Source of the DNA: a bacterium
GTDB taxonomy: Bacteria > Bdellovibrionota_C > UBA2361 > RFPC01
Direction of reading: 5' to 3'
NCBI GenBank assembly: GCA_030431715.1
Contig: JAUIIO010000017.1
Span: 1-64,000 of the forward strand
Length of the DNA: 64,000 nt
Below are positions 9,290 through 18,034 of this stretch, piece after piece. Both the position numbers and the translations under genes were made by a program. Position 1 is the stretch's first letter. Each line of letters begins with the position of its first letter. The notes beneath the pieces were generated by a model. The model saw only the letters and a program-made list of their open reading frames with translations. It made no database searches and was not told where the DNA came from.

Positions 9290-11359
9290 ATGGTTCGTAC
9301 AATATTTAAAATATCGCTCTTCCTTTTCGTTTTTATCGCTTATCAATTCTCTATGCCGTTTGACGCGTCTGCTGCTAAGCGCAGTAAGAGAAAGAAGGTC
9401 AAAGCTGATGAGGAGGTCCTTTCCTCTGAAAATGGCTATGACTGCTATAAGAATAAGAAAGGAAAGATTGTAAGTGGAAAGGTTGTCGTTAAGAAAAAGG
9501 GAACATTCTTTCAGGTTTACCGCCTAAAGGCGAAACAGAAGAAGGCCCTTAAGAGAGCACAGAAGAAGGTCAAGAAGCTTAACCGCATTTTGAACCGAAA
9601 AGGTGAGCTCAACGCTAAAAAGCAGGCACTCTTAGAGCGCATGCAATCAAAGATTACAAACCTCTCAGCCAAAGAGCGCGCAAATACTTGTACTGAACTC
9701 TTTGAAGGCGGAAACACAGAGAACCCGGCTAAGCCAGCTGCGAATTTTACACCTTATACCGGTAAGTTTGGAATTGCTGAGGCTCAGAGACTATACACTC
9801 GATTTGGCTATGGAGCCTCTCGCGCTGATCTTAATAGAGCTGTCAGCGAAGGTCTTACAGCTACCGTCGAGAGACTTCTTACCTGGCAGGACGAGCCTTC
9901 AGTAGAAGCTGACGCGCTTGATATTCAGTGTGATGAGTATCTTGAGCGTGAAGAGCTGTATTTTGATGATGATCCAGATGATGACAACCAAGAGTGTAAT
10001 CCTAACGACCCTACAGACTTTGATAGCGAAGGGTTCATCCAGGGTATGCTTTACAAGCGTCAACATACCAGCAACCCAGTTTTTTACCGAGTCGTAGACC
10101 TCTTCCATGATGAGAGAATGGCAGCACAGTGTGGAGCTGCTGTAGATAGCCAATACCATTTCCGTACCAAGCACTTTGCGTTCTTAGAGAGTGTTGCTAA
10201 GGCAATGGACTACGCTAAGTACATTCGTGAAGTGAAGGACGATCCTCTCGTTGCATACTTGAATCTGGATCTTGGAGAAAACTCTGTATTTAACAATTTA
10301 CAGAGTCCGAACGAGAACTTTGCACGAGAATGGCTAGAGCTTGCAACAACAAGCCCGACGTACAAAGGCGAGGCAGTATATACGCCTTTCGATATCGCTC
10401 AACTTGCTCTGGCTTTGACAGGTAAGGGATATAACACTCAGCCAGTGACCGTTGGTTACGAAGATGGCGAAGAGCAAACAGTTCAACTTACAAGTGCTGT
10501 TGATGTGCCTGATGCATTCGTTGGAGGCGAGAAGACCATATTTATGGGAACTGCATTTCAACAAACCATTGTTGACGATGAAGATGCAGCAGATGCCATT
10601 CTCAGTCATCCGGCAACGTACTACCACTTTGCGGAAGAGTTACTTCAGGAGTTCCTCCTTCCGAATCCAAGCGAAGGTTCTATCGAAGTTATCGCAGCGG
10701 ATATTCAAAAAGATGGTGGTAAGTTTAAGAACGCATTGAGACGTATAATGCTTTCTCAAGAGTTCTTTAATGAGTCCAACAAGAATTCACTTGTGAAGTC
10801 ACCGATGGAGCTATTGATAGGATTCCTTCGTCAGACAGAGTTTCCATATAGCGTACGGAACCTGCGTAACAATCTGGATGATCTCGGATTCTTACTATGT
10901 TCGCCAGGAAATAGAAACGCTGGTCAGATCTTTGGTTGGGATAACTTACGTACAGCTAGTGAGGCATTTGTTATCGAAAGAAGAAATAAGATCATCGATA
11001 TGATGAACTATGAGAGAAATAACCTCCCTGAAGAGTGGGAATATAGTCTCTATGAAGTGTTCGTCAAAGATCTTCCTGAGAGCTTCAGTCCTGCAGAGTC
11101 TCTTGCCCTTACAACAGCAGAACTCATGGGAATAGAGCTTAATTCGAGACAGCTTGAAGAGGTTGTTAAATACCTCAATTATAACTACGAGACCTGTAAC
11201 GGTAATGAAGATGATCTCTTTGGATGTGTTGAAGGTGAAAAGTTCCTCAAGCGTGAGGCATTTGACCCATCACCTGATGCATACGAGCACCTCCTTGAGG
11301 ATAAGGTTCGTGGCCTTTTGGTGCTGTTCGCAACATCAGATGAATACAACTTGAGATAA
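9290..11359 (+). CDS. DUF1800 family exported protein
   Basis: 689 residues with an N-terminal signal peptide (ISLFLFVFIAYQFSMPFDASAA). A Lys-rich segment (about 30-135) bounded by cysteines (YDCYKNKKG ... ANTCTELF) precedes the DUF1800 domain. That domain starts near FGIAEAQRLYTRFGYGAS and contains RVVDLFHDERMA, NENFAREWLEL and the C-terminal GWDNLRTASEAF region. DUF1800 proteins are nearly always encoded beside DUF1501 proteins, as here; their biochemical role is unknown. First gene of a three-gene operon; the next ATG is 28 bp downstream of the stop with an AAGGAG site. Probably driven by the sigma-54 element at 9218. Confidence 0.9.
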   Translation: MVRTIFKISLFLFVFIAYQFSMPFDASAAKRSKRKKVKADEEVLSSENGYDCYKNKKGKIVSGKVVVKKKGTFFQVYRLKAKQKKALKRAQKKVKKLNRILNRKGELNAKKQALLERMQSKITNLSAKERANTCTELFEGGNTENPAKPAANFTPYTGKFGIAEAQRLYTRFGYGASRADLNRAVSEGLTATVERLLTWQDEPSVEADALDIQCDEYLEREELYFDDDPDDDNQECNPNDPTDFDSEGFIQGMLYKRQHTSNPVFYRVVDLFHDERMAAQCGAAVDSQYHFRTKHFAFLESVAKAMDYAKYIREVKDDPLVAYLNLDLGENSVFNNLQSPNENFAREWLELATTSPTYKGEAVYTPFDIAQLALALTGKGYNTQPVTVGYEDGEEQTVQLTSAVDVPDAFVGGEKTIFMGTAFQQTIVDDEDAADAILSHPATYYHFAEELLQEFLLPNPSEGSIEVIAADIQKDGGKFKNALRRIMLSQEFFNESNKNSLVKSPMELLIGFLRQTEFPYSVRNLRNNLDDLGFLLCSPGNRNAGQIFGWDNLRTASEAFVIERRNKIIDMMNYERNNLPEEWEYSLYEVFVKDLPESFSPAESLALTTAELMGIELNSRQLEEVVKYLNYNYETCNGNEDDLFGCVEGEKFLKREAFDPSPDAYEHLLEDKVRGLLVLFATSDEYNLR

Positions 11360-11387
11360 TATTTACGGTTTAGATAAAGGAGCAAAA

Positions 11388-12656
11388 ATGAAGAAGAGCA
11401 AACTATCTAGAAGAGACTTTCTAAGGTTTACCGCAGCTGGAACCTGCGGAGCCGCGATACATACCGCCTTAACGCCAGGCTTTACTATGACTCAGTATGC
11501 AAAAGCGCAGTCCGCTGCTGCCAAGCATCTCTTTGTCATTAACCTAGCTGGAGGTTGTTCTTATAATATCGCACCGATTTATGGAAGTGCGTGGCGAGAC
11601 AGAAACCCTACGATCTCTTATGGTGCAGGTGACTCCTTACCACTTTCTGGTGGTGCTGATCAGGGCTTTCACCCGTCGCTTACCTACTTTAAAGAACTGT
11701 TTGATGACGGAGATCTTGCTTTGATGAACCAGGTTGGATTTTCACAACGTGCGAGCCGCTCGCACAGTATGGCTGCTCAGATGTGGATGACCGGAAGTAT
11801 CGAGCCAAACGGTAAGAATGGTATTTTGAACAACCTCTCCTGTCGCATTCCCGGAACTTCTCTCTTTCGTGGAGTTTCATTTGCTGGATCAGACCCTATC
11901 GTTGAAGGTTCTTGTGCTCAGATGAGGCAACTCGAAGGCTTAAGTGGGCTGGATGGGACAGAGCTTTTTGGGAGTGAGGATGAGACAACGTGGCTCAGTG
12001 CTCAGAGAAAGAAGATCTCATCTCATGATACAAAAGCTGGAAATGTTTCACGAGATTATGTGAAAAATGCCATTAAAAACATGGATGATTCTGCTGATGA
12101 GATTCGTGAGACTCTTGATGGTTCAAATCTCCCTAACGTGGGATTTAACCCACCTAATGGAGGATTCGGAAACGATATTCGAGATGCGATGAGAGTGCTT
12201 CAGGCCTCAAACGTACTCGGAACTAATATCTTTTACCTTGAAACAGGTGGATTTGATACTCACAGTAACGAAAGAACAAACTTGGCTAACCGACTTACTC
12301 CGCTTAACCAAGGAGTGCGTTATATTGCTGAGATCTCAAAAGCTTTAGGCATCTGGGACGATGTAATGATTCTGACATTTTCTGAGTTCGCACGTACATT
12401 TGAGAATAGTGCACAGGGGACCGATCACGGTGAAGTTGCACCTTGTTTTCTTATGGGCGGAAGCGTGAATGGACGGCAGGTGAATTCTGCCCCGACGAAC
12501 TCTAAGATTCAAGACTCTAACAGATTCATTAGAGGCGCTGAGATTGATACTCGTACTGTCTGGTACAATATAATCTCTGCCGGTCTTGGTCTTACGCCTT
12601 CAGGAATTCTTGATTCTAGTGGGTATTCGACCAGTAGTCTCTCGCTCTTTTCGTAA
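11388..12656 (+). CDS. DUF1501 family Tat-exported protein
   Basis: 422 residues. The N-terminus SRRDFLRFTAAGTCGAA is a Tat signal, so the protein is exported folded. The body has DUF1501 (alkaline-phosphatase-like superfamily) features: HLFVINLAGGCSYN, RASRSHSMAAQMWMTG, YLETGGFDTHSNE, TFSEFARTFENS and GTDHGEVAPCFLMGG, with likely metal-binding Asp and His residues. Start ATG with AAAGGAG. It lies between the DUF1800 gene and the cytochrome gene, all co-oriented. The substrate is unknown; the DUF1800/DUF1501 pairing is well established but its function is not. Confidence 0.9.
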   Translation: MKKSKLSRRDFLRFTAAGTCGAAIHTALTPGFTMTQYAKAQSAAAKHLFVINLAGGCSYNIAPIYGSAWRDRNPTISYGAGDSLPLSGGADQGFHPSLTYFKELFDDGDLALMNQVGFSQRASRSHSMAAQMWMTGSIEPNGKNGILNNLSCRIPGTSLFRGVSFAGSDPIVEGSCAQMRQLEGLSGLDGTELFGSEDETTWLSAQRKKISSHDTKAGNVSRDYVKNAIKNMDDSADEIRETLDGSNLPNVGFNPPNGGFGNDIRDAMRVLQASNVLGTNIFYLETGGFDTHSNERTNLANRLTPLNQGVRYIAEISKALGIWDDVMILTFSEFARTFENSAQGTDHGEVAPCFLMGGSVNGRQVNSAPTNSKIQDSNRFIRGAEIDTRTVWYNIISAGLGLTPSGILDSSGYSTSSLSLFS

Positions 12657-12692
12657 CTTTCGCGATAAGGAGTTCAGCTAAAGGTTACATCT

Positions 12693-13355
12693 ATGTTCAC
12701 GCTTAAGAAGTTATTAAAGTACATGCTATTTGGTGTAGTCATGATGTCTTACACCAACCTTCTTGCTGGTGTGCGAATTGGGCCAAATGATGCTGACGAG
12801 ATCTCTGTCTCCTATCGAGGAAAAGATGTACTTGTTAAGTGCTATGATGGCGAATCCGGTAAGGTGAAAGAGAAGGACGGAAGTTTTATCTTTAATAGCT
12901 TTAAGGATCTTATTCGTAAGAAAAAGAAAAAAGCACGAGCAGGAAATACGAAAGCTAAAAAGCAGATGCGTAATCTTCGCAAGCTTAAGAAAGCATCAGA
13001 TCCGGGATGTGAGCAGATAAGCGAGCCGGGTGGCGGTGGTGGTGAGGCTACTCCTACTCCAACACCAGAAGGACCACAGGATAGCTATTTTGAGAGAAGC
13101 GGAGATGTTACTCCCTTAGGTACTCAAACTTTTGAGATACCAACAGGAATTCAAGCAAATGCATTTACTGGTCAAACCACCTTCAATGCGTATTGTACAG
13201 GATGTCACGAGAAACGATCACGACCTACGTTTACTCTTCTTCGCCAAGCAGTAAGTCAGGAGCCGATGTACTATACGGCTGATTATCTCTCGGATGAAGA
13301 TTTAGCTGATATTACAGCGTATCTGAACCTGCACCGATCTCCTGCTACTGATTAG
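12693..13355 (+). CDS. small exported c-type cytochrome
   Basis: 220 residues with an N-terminal signal or anchor (LKYMLFGVVMMSYTNLLA). A Lys-rich module (about 50-106) is bounded by C50 and C106. A Gly/Pro/Thr linker leads to a minimal cytochrome c domain with one CTGCH haem site (C168, C171, H172), a likely axial Met at M192 and a final helix DEDLADITAYLNL. Third gene of the DUF1800/DUF1501 operon; an AAGGAG lies about 20 bp upstream. The Lys-rich, cysteine-flanked module resembles one in the DUF1800 protein two genes upstream, suggesting a shared partner or surface. Electron-transfer role is inferred from the haem motif. Confidence 0.8.
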   Translation: MFTLKKLLKYMLFGVVMMSYTNLLAGVRIGPNDADEISVSYRGKDVLVKCYDGESGKVKEKDGSFIFNSFKDLIRKKKKKARAGNTKAKKQMRNLRKLKKASDPGCEQISEPGGGGGEATPTPTPEGPQDSYFERSGDVTPLGTQTFEIPTGIQANAFTGQTTFNAYCTGCHEKRSRPTFTLLRQAVSQEPMYYTADYLSDEDLADITAYLNLHRSPATD

Positions 13356-13386
13356 AAGTTTGTGAATTTAATACTTTGCAACCCGT

Positions 13387-13468
13387 CCTGCCGGATGGCC
13401 CGTAGAGTTTGAGAGTATCAGAGATCAACAGAGTACTTAAGAGTAATGGTCAGCTCCTCGCAATGACG
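13387..13468. repeat. dispersed repeat copy with collapsed interior
   Basis: 13387-13448 is homologous to 2878-2942 (both contain TTTGA-AGTATC-GAGATCAACAGAG). Where the other copy continues into the 164-bp TIR-bounded element, this copy has only GCTCCTCGCAATGAC. It looks like an internally deleted version of the same composite repeat. Confidence 0.75.
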
Positions 13469-13504
13469 GTAGATAGAGACGATCTATGCGTGTTCTTGTC
13501 AGAT

Positions 13505-14059
13505 TTATGAATAAGGAGCGTCAGATCGTGATGTGGTGGTAACTCGTTGTGTCACAACTGAGTTTGCGAGAGAAGATATCTTCTCATTCTCTTCAAAAAG
13601 ACTTTTTCTACTTTCTGTAAAGATGTTTTGAACAGCATCTGCCGTAAGACGAACAATCGTAGTTTCGAGATTTTCCATACTCTTAATAAGCTGGTCCATC
13701 TTTTCCATACCCTGAGCATCTTCCTTAAGGTTCGGCTCAAGCTCTGCCAGACGTGAAAGAATCTTACTCTCGGTATCAAAAATAACCTCACCGGCTTGTG
13801 CCGCAATTGCCGGTGGGAGACGATGCGTAAGGTCTTCTAAAATTGCGTCGTAGTGCTTAAGCATTTGTTCACGCTTACTCGAAGTAAGCCCTTCTATCTT
13901 TCTTAGAAGCCCAAACATGTCGGTGTGAAGCTTGCTCCGTTCGCGATTAGAATCACGGAGGGCTTTAAAGAGATAGAGCGTAAAGAAGAGCTGGGTGAGG
14001 ACAACACATCCTACAACACCTGCAATGATATATGTTAAATGGTTCGTTAGTTCAGTCAC
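13505..14059 (-). CDS. membrane-anchored coiled-coil protein
   Basis: 184 residues. One N-terminal membrane helix (YIIAGVVGCVVLTQLFFTLYLF) is followed by a helical cytoplasmic or periplasmic part rich in Glu, Lys and Leu, with coiled-coil potential (MEKMDQLIKSMENLETTIVRL). No catalytic motif seen. It is divergent from the small membrane protein gene at 14156, with about 97 bp between them. Not assigned to a known family. Confidence 0.7.
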   Translation of the reverse strand: MTELTNHLTYIIAGVVGCVVLTQLFFTLYLFKALRDSNRERSKLHTDMFGLLRKIEGLTSSKREQMLKHYDAILEDLTHRLPPAIAAQAGEVIFDTESKILSRLAELEPNLKEDAQGMEKMDQLIKSMENLETTIVRLTADAVQNIFTESRKSLFEENEKISSLANSVVTQRVTTTSRSDAPYS

Positions 14060-14155
14060 AACACGCTACCTTGTCTTATAAGGCTCCTGTACTGTAAGAT
14101 GCAAGTCGATCGAAAACCGTTTCGTGCTCCATAAACCCTTGAATAAACTAGTGAA

Positions 14156-14584
14156 ATGAGAGAAGGATCTCCCTCTGAAGCATCGCCACTACTTGTTATC
14201 CACATGATAACATTTGCTATTACCATGAGTATCTTAATTCTCATGTACGTTGCCTATACGATACCTGCTGAAGGAGAGGACTTGGATGAGCAGGTTGTTA
14301 CTATTTTAAGTTCACTTTCAATTGCAGTGATTACCATATCTGCATTTTTACGTTCTTGGATACTCAAGAGGAGTGTAGCCGCCTCAAAGAAAGAACGGCG
14401 CTCTCCTATGGTTGGAGAACTTTTTACCGCACAGGTCATAACGCTTGTTATTCGAGAGTTTGGAGTCATTCTCTGTTTTGTGTGCACGCTACAGACGGGT
14501 GAGTTTGAGTATGTTCTTTATGCAGGGCTAGCTGCTGTGTTTCTTAACCTTGTTACGTGGCCGCGAGAAATTCCGATGAAATGA
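14156..14584 (+). CDS. small integral membrane protein
   Basis: 142 residues with about four hydrophobic helices: LLVIHMITFAITMSILILMY, VVTILSSLSIAVITISAFL, VITLVIREFGVILCFVC and VLYAGLAAVFLNLV. No conserved motif that I recognise. The ATG follows AGTGAA with no strong Shine-Dalgarno. Divergent from the coiled-coil protein at 13505. Confidence 0.65.
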   Translation: MREGSPSEASPLLVIHMITFAITMSILILMYVAYTIPAEGEDLDEQVVTILSSLSIAVITISAFLRSWILKRSVAASKKERRSPMVGELFTAQVITLVIREFGVILCFVCTLQTGEFEYVLYAGLAAVFLNLVTWPREIPMK

Positions 14585-14649
14585 GAAGGAAATACTCGAA
14601 GAATTTTTCCGTTAGTGCAAGGTTAAGTTAAGATCAAGTTCAGGTAGAC

Positions 14650-15129
14650 TCAGAGAGTTTCGTCTTTTAAGAGGAGAAAGTCTTCAAATTCTCTTAGTGG
14701 CTGTAAATATCCTGCAATTCTTTTGGGCTCAGCGAGGTTTTTTACTTCCTGAGTGGTACACCAGCGCCAGTTCATAAGCTCATCATGGTCGAGCTTAATA
14801 TCTTCATCTTTACCAAGAAATTGGACCAACCAGAATGTTTGCTTCTGACCTGACCACTTGTCGACATAATACTCCGGTACCTCTTGCCAGATGTATTCAT
14901 GAGTCGCGTGGAGTTTTTTTGTGATTGAAAAGAGTTTCCGATCTGCTCCGAGCTCTTCTTCAAGTTCACGTAAAACGTTTTCTTCGAGAGAAAATTCGGG
15001 CTCGGCGCCACCTTGTGGAAATTGCCAGACATTCGTAGCGCCTGCGCGCTCACCAAGAAGGAGACGTCCCTCGCTATTGTATACAAGCATACATACATTA
15101 GGTCGAAGTGGCAGGTGGTGATTATTCAT
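14650..15129 (-). CDS. rppH: Nudix hydrolase, RppH-like RNA pyrophosphohydrolase
   Basis: 159 residues, the length of RppH. RppH removes pyrophosphate from 5'-triphosphorylated RNA, or Ap4A in related enzymes, starting RNA decay. The start LRPNVCMLVYNSEGRLLLGER and WQFPQGG are RppH hallmarks. The Nudix box ends in RELEEELGA (residues 54-62). The upstream Nudix glutamate is one position off the canonical GX5EX7RE spacing (E45 and not E46). It begins one base after the stop of the CBS-domain gene on the same strand, so translation is probably coupled. Confidence 0.88.
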   Translation of the reverse strand: MNNHHLPLRPNVCMLVYNSEGRLLLGERAGATNVWQFPQGGAEPEFSLEENVLRELEEELGADRKLFSITKKLHATHEYIWQEVPEYYVDKWSGQKQTFWLVQFLGKDEDIKLDHDELMNWRWCTTQEVKNLAEPKRIAGYLQPLREFEDFLLLKDETL

Positions 15130-15130
15130 A

Positions 15131-16030
15131 TTAAGGAGTGAGATCTGTCAGAATACGCTCTGCAAGCATTTGAAAGACATACTTAACGGAAAGAAGCCCC
15201 TGAAGGGTTTCATTGCTGTCTACAATCGGAATATGTCGAAAGTGACCTTCTGCAAAAGTATTAATTACAAGCGCAATGCTAGAGTTTATGAGGAGCGTTT
15301 TCGGTGATGGTGTCATGACTTCAGACATCCGGGTTGTCTGCAAGTTCAGTTTCTTAATAACGACCTTTTTCATATAATCACGTTCAGTGAAAATCCCAGA
15401 AATACGGTTGTTTGCATTTTGAACAACAATACATCCACCTGAAGTACTACAAAGTTTCTGCATCCCCTCTTCAAGAGTACTTGATTCTGAGATGGTCGGG
15501 GGGACCGGGCATTTTATCACTGAGAGATCGTCAAAGAAAAACATATCGACCTCCCCCTCACCAGTTTGGAGCTTTGAATCGGCCTTCACGATATCGACCG
15601 TGATATGTTCATGGATGTATTTAATTATGTCTTTTACTGAGAAGATCTTAAGAGGTGCGCCTTCTTTCTCGGTGACGGGAATGTGCCGATATCCTCCAAC
15701 AGAGAGCGCGTGTACTCCCCTAGCAACGCTCGCGCGAATCGGCAATGTCTCAGGGTTCGGAGTCATAACGTCACGGATAGAGAACGTTTCAGGCGGATGA
15801 GTGAGACAGGCGATGCGCTTAATAAGATCACGTTCGGTAAAAATACCGACTAGCTTCGTCCCTTCAGTAATAAGAATACTTCCGATCCCTTTGTCGCACA
15901 TAATGCTGAGGGCCTCGATCAGAGAGGTGCTGGGTGAAGTTGCGATAGCTTCTTCTACGGTTACTATCTCTTGTAGTGTCTTTCTGAGAAACTTACGTTC
16001 GAGCAGACTGTTTTTAGTCGAAGTTTTCAT
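15131..16030 (-). CDS. protein with four CBS domains
   Basis: 299 residues made of two tandem Bateman modules: CBS pairs at about 25-140 and 180-295. Each carries the usual GSILITEGTKLVGIFTERD / GCIVVQ...GIFTERD core and an RHIPV (RHIPI) strand. CBS modules bind adenine nucleotides and act as energy or ligand sensors. No catalytic domain is fused, so it probably regulates a partner. The ATG is seven bases after a TATACT -10 with no Shine-Dalgarno, suggesting a leaderless message. rppH follows one base downstream. Confidence 0.88.
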   Translation of the reverse strand: MKTSTKNSLLERKFLRKTLQEIVTVEEAIATSPSTSLIEALSIMCDKGIGSILITEGTKLVGIFTERDLIKRIACLTHPPETFSIRDVMTPNPETLPIRASVARGVHALSVGGYRHIPVTEKEGAPLKIFSVKDIIKYIHEHITVDIVKADSKLQTGEGEVDMFFFDDLSVIKCPVPPTISESSTLEEGMQKLCSTSGGCIVVQNANNRISGIFTERDYMKKVVIKKLNLQTTRMSEVMTPSPKTLLINSSIALVINTFAEGHFRHIPIVDSNETLQGLLSVKYVFQMLAERILTDLTP

Positions 16031-16037
16031 ATACAGC

Positions 16038-16066
16038 AGTATATCTGCACCTATCGTGTGCGTAAA
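16038..16066 (-). promoter_or_regulatory. sigma-70 promoter of the CBS gene, probably leaderless
   Basis: On the minus strand: TTTACG (16061-16066), 17-bp spacer, TATACT (16038-16043), then seven bases to the ATG at 16030. Confidence 0.5.
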
Positions 16067-16083
16067 CGTAGGAGCTCGTATTT

Positions 16084-17625
16084 TCAGAGGTATCTTGATA
16101 CGGATAGCCTATCTATTAATCCAGAGGTCATATGGTCGTGCGCGGCTGAGGAGAAACTCTGATAGTTCGAGCTGTTAAAGCAAGGATAGGCTCCTGAGCC
16201 GTTCTGAAATCCTTGCCTTATCTCATCGTCGAATATGAGTGTTTCTGTTAAGAGTATACGCCCACGGTATCCTGTATTGTGGCATTCAGGACAGCCGGAT
16301 GCCTGATAGATTCTCTGATTGAATTCTCTACTCGATTGGAGGTCTATGACTTTACAGTTATCACACAGTGCCGGTAGGAGTCTGAGAGAAAGAAGAACAT
16401 TGACACTTTGAAGGAGATCGTAGTTTTGAATTCCAAAGTGTTTGAGTCGCATAAAGATCTCAATAACGGTACGAGCATGAAGCGTTGTGAGCACAAGATG
16501 TCCGGTTAGGATGAGTTGAATCGCAGCCTCTGCGCTCTCTTTATCTCGAATTTCACCAAGCAGAAGGATATCTGGGTCCTGCCTCAGTACTGTTTTAAGC
16601 GTCTCAGTATAGTCGAGTCCCGATTGAGGATTTATTTGGACCTGTGTTGTGTTGGGTAAAGAACGCTCAACAGGATCTTCTAGTGTGATTATATTTGAGC
16701 CACTACCTTGAAGTTTCTGGAGTAGAGCATAGAGGAGTGTGGTTTTTCCGCTTCCTGTTGGTCCACAGAGAAATATGCCCCCTTCTCTTTTCTCTGTTTC
16801 TTTTAGCAGCGCATTTTGCGCAAATGACGTGAGTTTAAGATCGTGAAATGGAATGATTTCGTTTTGTGAGGAGATTCGTAGAACAGCTTGTTCACCGTTT
16901 AGGGTCGGAAGAATGCTTACTCGGATAGTACGAAGTTTTCCGTGAAGCTCAATTTCAAATGCGCCATCTTGTGGAGTTCTTTTATTTGAGATGTCGCAAT
17001 TCGATAGGACTTTTATTCTGTTTAAGAGCTGTAGCATGGTGCTCTTAGGAAGTAAGGGGGCATCGCTATCAATAAATTCACCGGCAATTCGGAACAGTAT
17101 TTTTCCTTCGCCTCCTCTAACAGGTCTTAGATGGATATCGCTCGCTCTTCGCGCAAACGCATGCTCAAGAACTTCTACTACAGCAGCGGGAATTCCCTTT
17201 AGGTTCCGTAAAGATGGGGAAGGTTCGAGGGTATTTCTTATACGCTTTTCTTCATCTAGACTTATAAGCTTCTTTGCCGTTTTCCGAATATAGTCAGTAT
17301 TTCCTTTGTATGTTTCAAGGAGGGCTTCTTCTAGAGTCTCTTCGGGCACGAGAATAAAGTGAAGATCGAGACCTGTCTCAAATCTGATATATTGTTGTTC
17401 CTCGTGCGCTATCGCCCGCGAGGTTGCGAGAGTTAGGTATTGTCTTTCCTTGGCCACGCAGATAACAGCGAGCGGAAGCACCTTAATTCTCCATGCTGTA
17501 TCAAAGCCAAGGAGCTCCCTCGCCTTCTTCTGAGAGCAGATAGCAAGCTCTCGTGAGGTTACGCTCCTTGAGGTGTCTTTTACAGGGATCCCTGACCTAG
17601 TCATCGGTAGTATGTTTTTGCTCAT
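16084..17625 (-). CDS. PilB/GspE family secretion or pilus ATPase
   Basis: 513 residues. An N-terminal N1E-like domain precedes the AAA-type motor: FLCGPTGSGKTT Walker A near residue 285, Asp box LEDPVE, Walker B ILLGEIRD, His box LVLTTLHA. A zinc-knuckle tetracysteine set follows (LCDNC and GCPECHNTGYRGR). These are the hallmarks of GspE/PilB extension ATPases of type II secretion or type IV pili. No other pilus or secretion genes are in the window, so the machine it serves is unknown. The very C-terminus after the zinc finger is short and atypical. It is upstream of the CBS gene on the same strand (53-bp gap). Confidence 0.9.
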   Translation of the reverse strand: MSKNILPMTRSGIPVKDTSRSVTSRELAICSQKKARELLGFDTAWRIKVLPLAVICVAKERQYLTLATSRAIAHEEQQYIRFETGLDLHFILVPEETLEEALLETYKGNTDYIRKTAKKLISLDEEKRIRNTLEPSPSLRNLKGIPAAVVEVLEHAFARRASDIHLRPVRGGEGKILFRIAGEFIDSDAPLLPKSTMLQLLNRIKVLSNCDISNKRTPQDGAFEIELHGKLRTIRVSILPTLNGEQAVLRISSQNEIIPFHDLKLTSFAQNALLKETEKREGGIFLCGPTGSGKTTLLYALLQKLQGSGSNIITLEDPVERSLPNTTQVQINPQSGLDYTETLKTVLRQDPDILLLGEIRDKESAEAAIQLILTGHLVLTTLHARTVIEIFMRLKHFGIQNYDLLQSVNVLLSLRLLPALCDNCKVIDLQSSREFNQRIYQASGCPECHNTGYRGRILLTETLIFDDEIRQGFQNGSGAYPCFNSSNYQSFSSAAHDHMTSGLIDRLSVSRYL

Positions 17626-18034
17626 TTTCTCTGCTGATGTAATGTTCTTTAATGCTAATTCGTTTGTTTTTTTAGAAAGTTGTGTCTGAAACAGCCGATT
17701 TTGCTTAAACCTCTAAATATTTACATTCTGTTAGAGAATGGACGTTCGGACTATGAGGGTCGAATTCCTTTGACATTCACTTTTTTCACGGGATAATAGA
17801 GTGTCGGCTACTGATGATGGCCCGTTGTGCTCGACTCTGCCGGGCGCAGCAATTGTTCTTTATATTTTTGTTGTTGGTGTTGGTTAATCTGAGGAGTCTT
17901 TCAGCTCTTTTTACGGAGGCTATACTTTATCAGGGCTTAGATGGATGTGAGCAGTCCACCGTAGTCACTGTGTAGTATATGAAAGCACATAGAGAAGTAC
18001 GTAAGAATTCTTATTTAATAAACAGGTGCCAACA
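17626..18034. other. intergenic region with one promoter
   Basis: About 400 bp with no gene. A sigma-70 promoter is at 17770-17797 on the plus strand. The transcribed leader to 18035 would be about 230 nt and includes a short hairpin-like CTGCCGGGCGCAG; a small RNA or leader element cannot be excluded. Confidence 0.4.
17770..17797 (+). promoter_or_regulatory. sigma-70 promoter
   Basis: A perfect TTGACA at 17770-17775, a 16-bp spacer and GATAAT at 17792-17797. It points toward the receiver-domain gene at 18035, with a long leader of about 230 nt. Confidence 0.6.

Noticed and set aside
14196..14204. TTATCCACA, a perfect DnaA box
   Set aside because: Single copy inside a membrane protein gene with no neighbouring boxes or AT-rich unwinding region; expected by chance.
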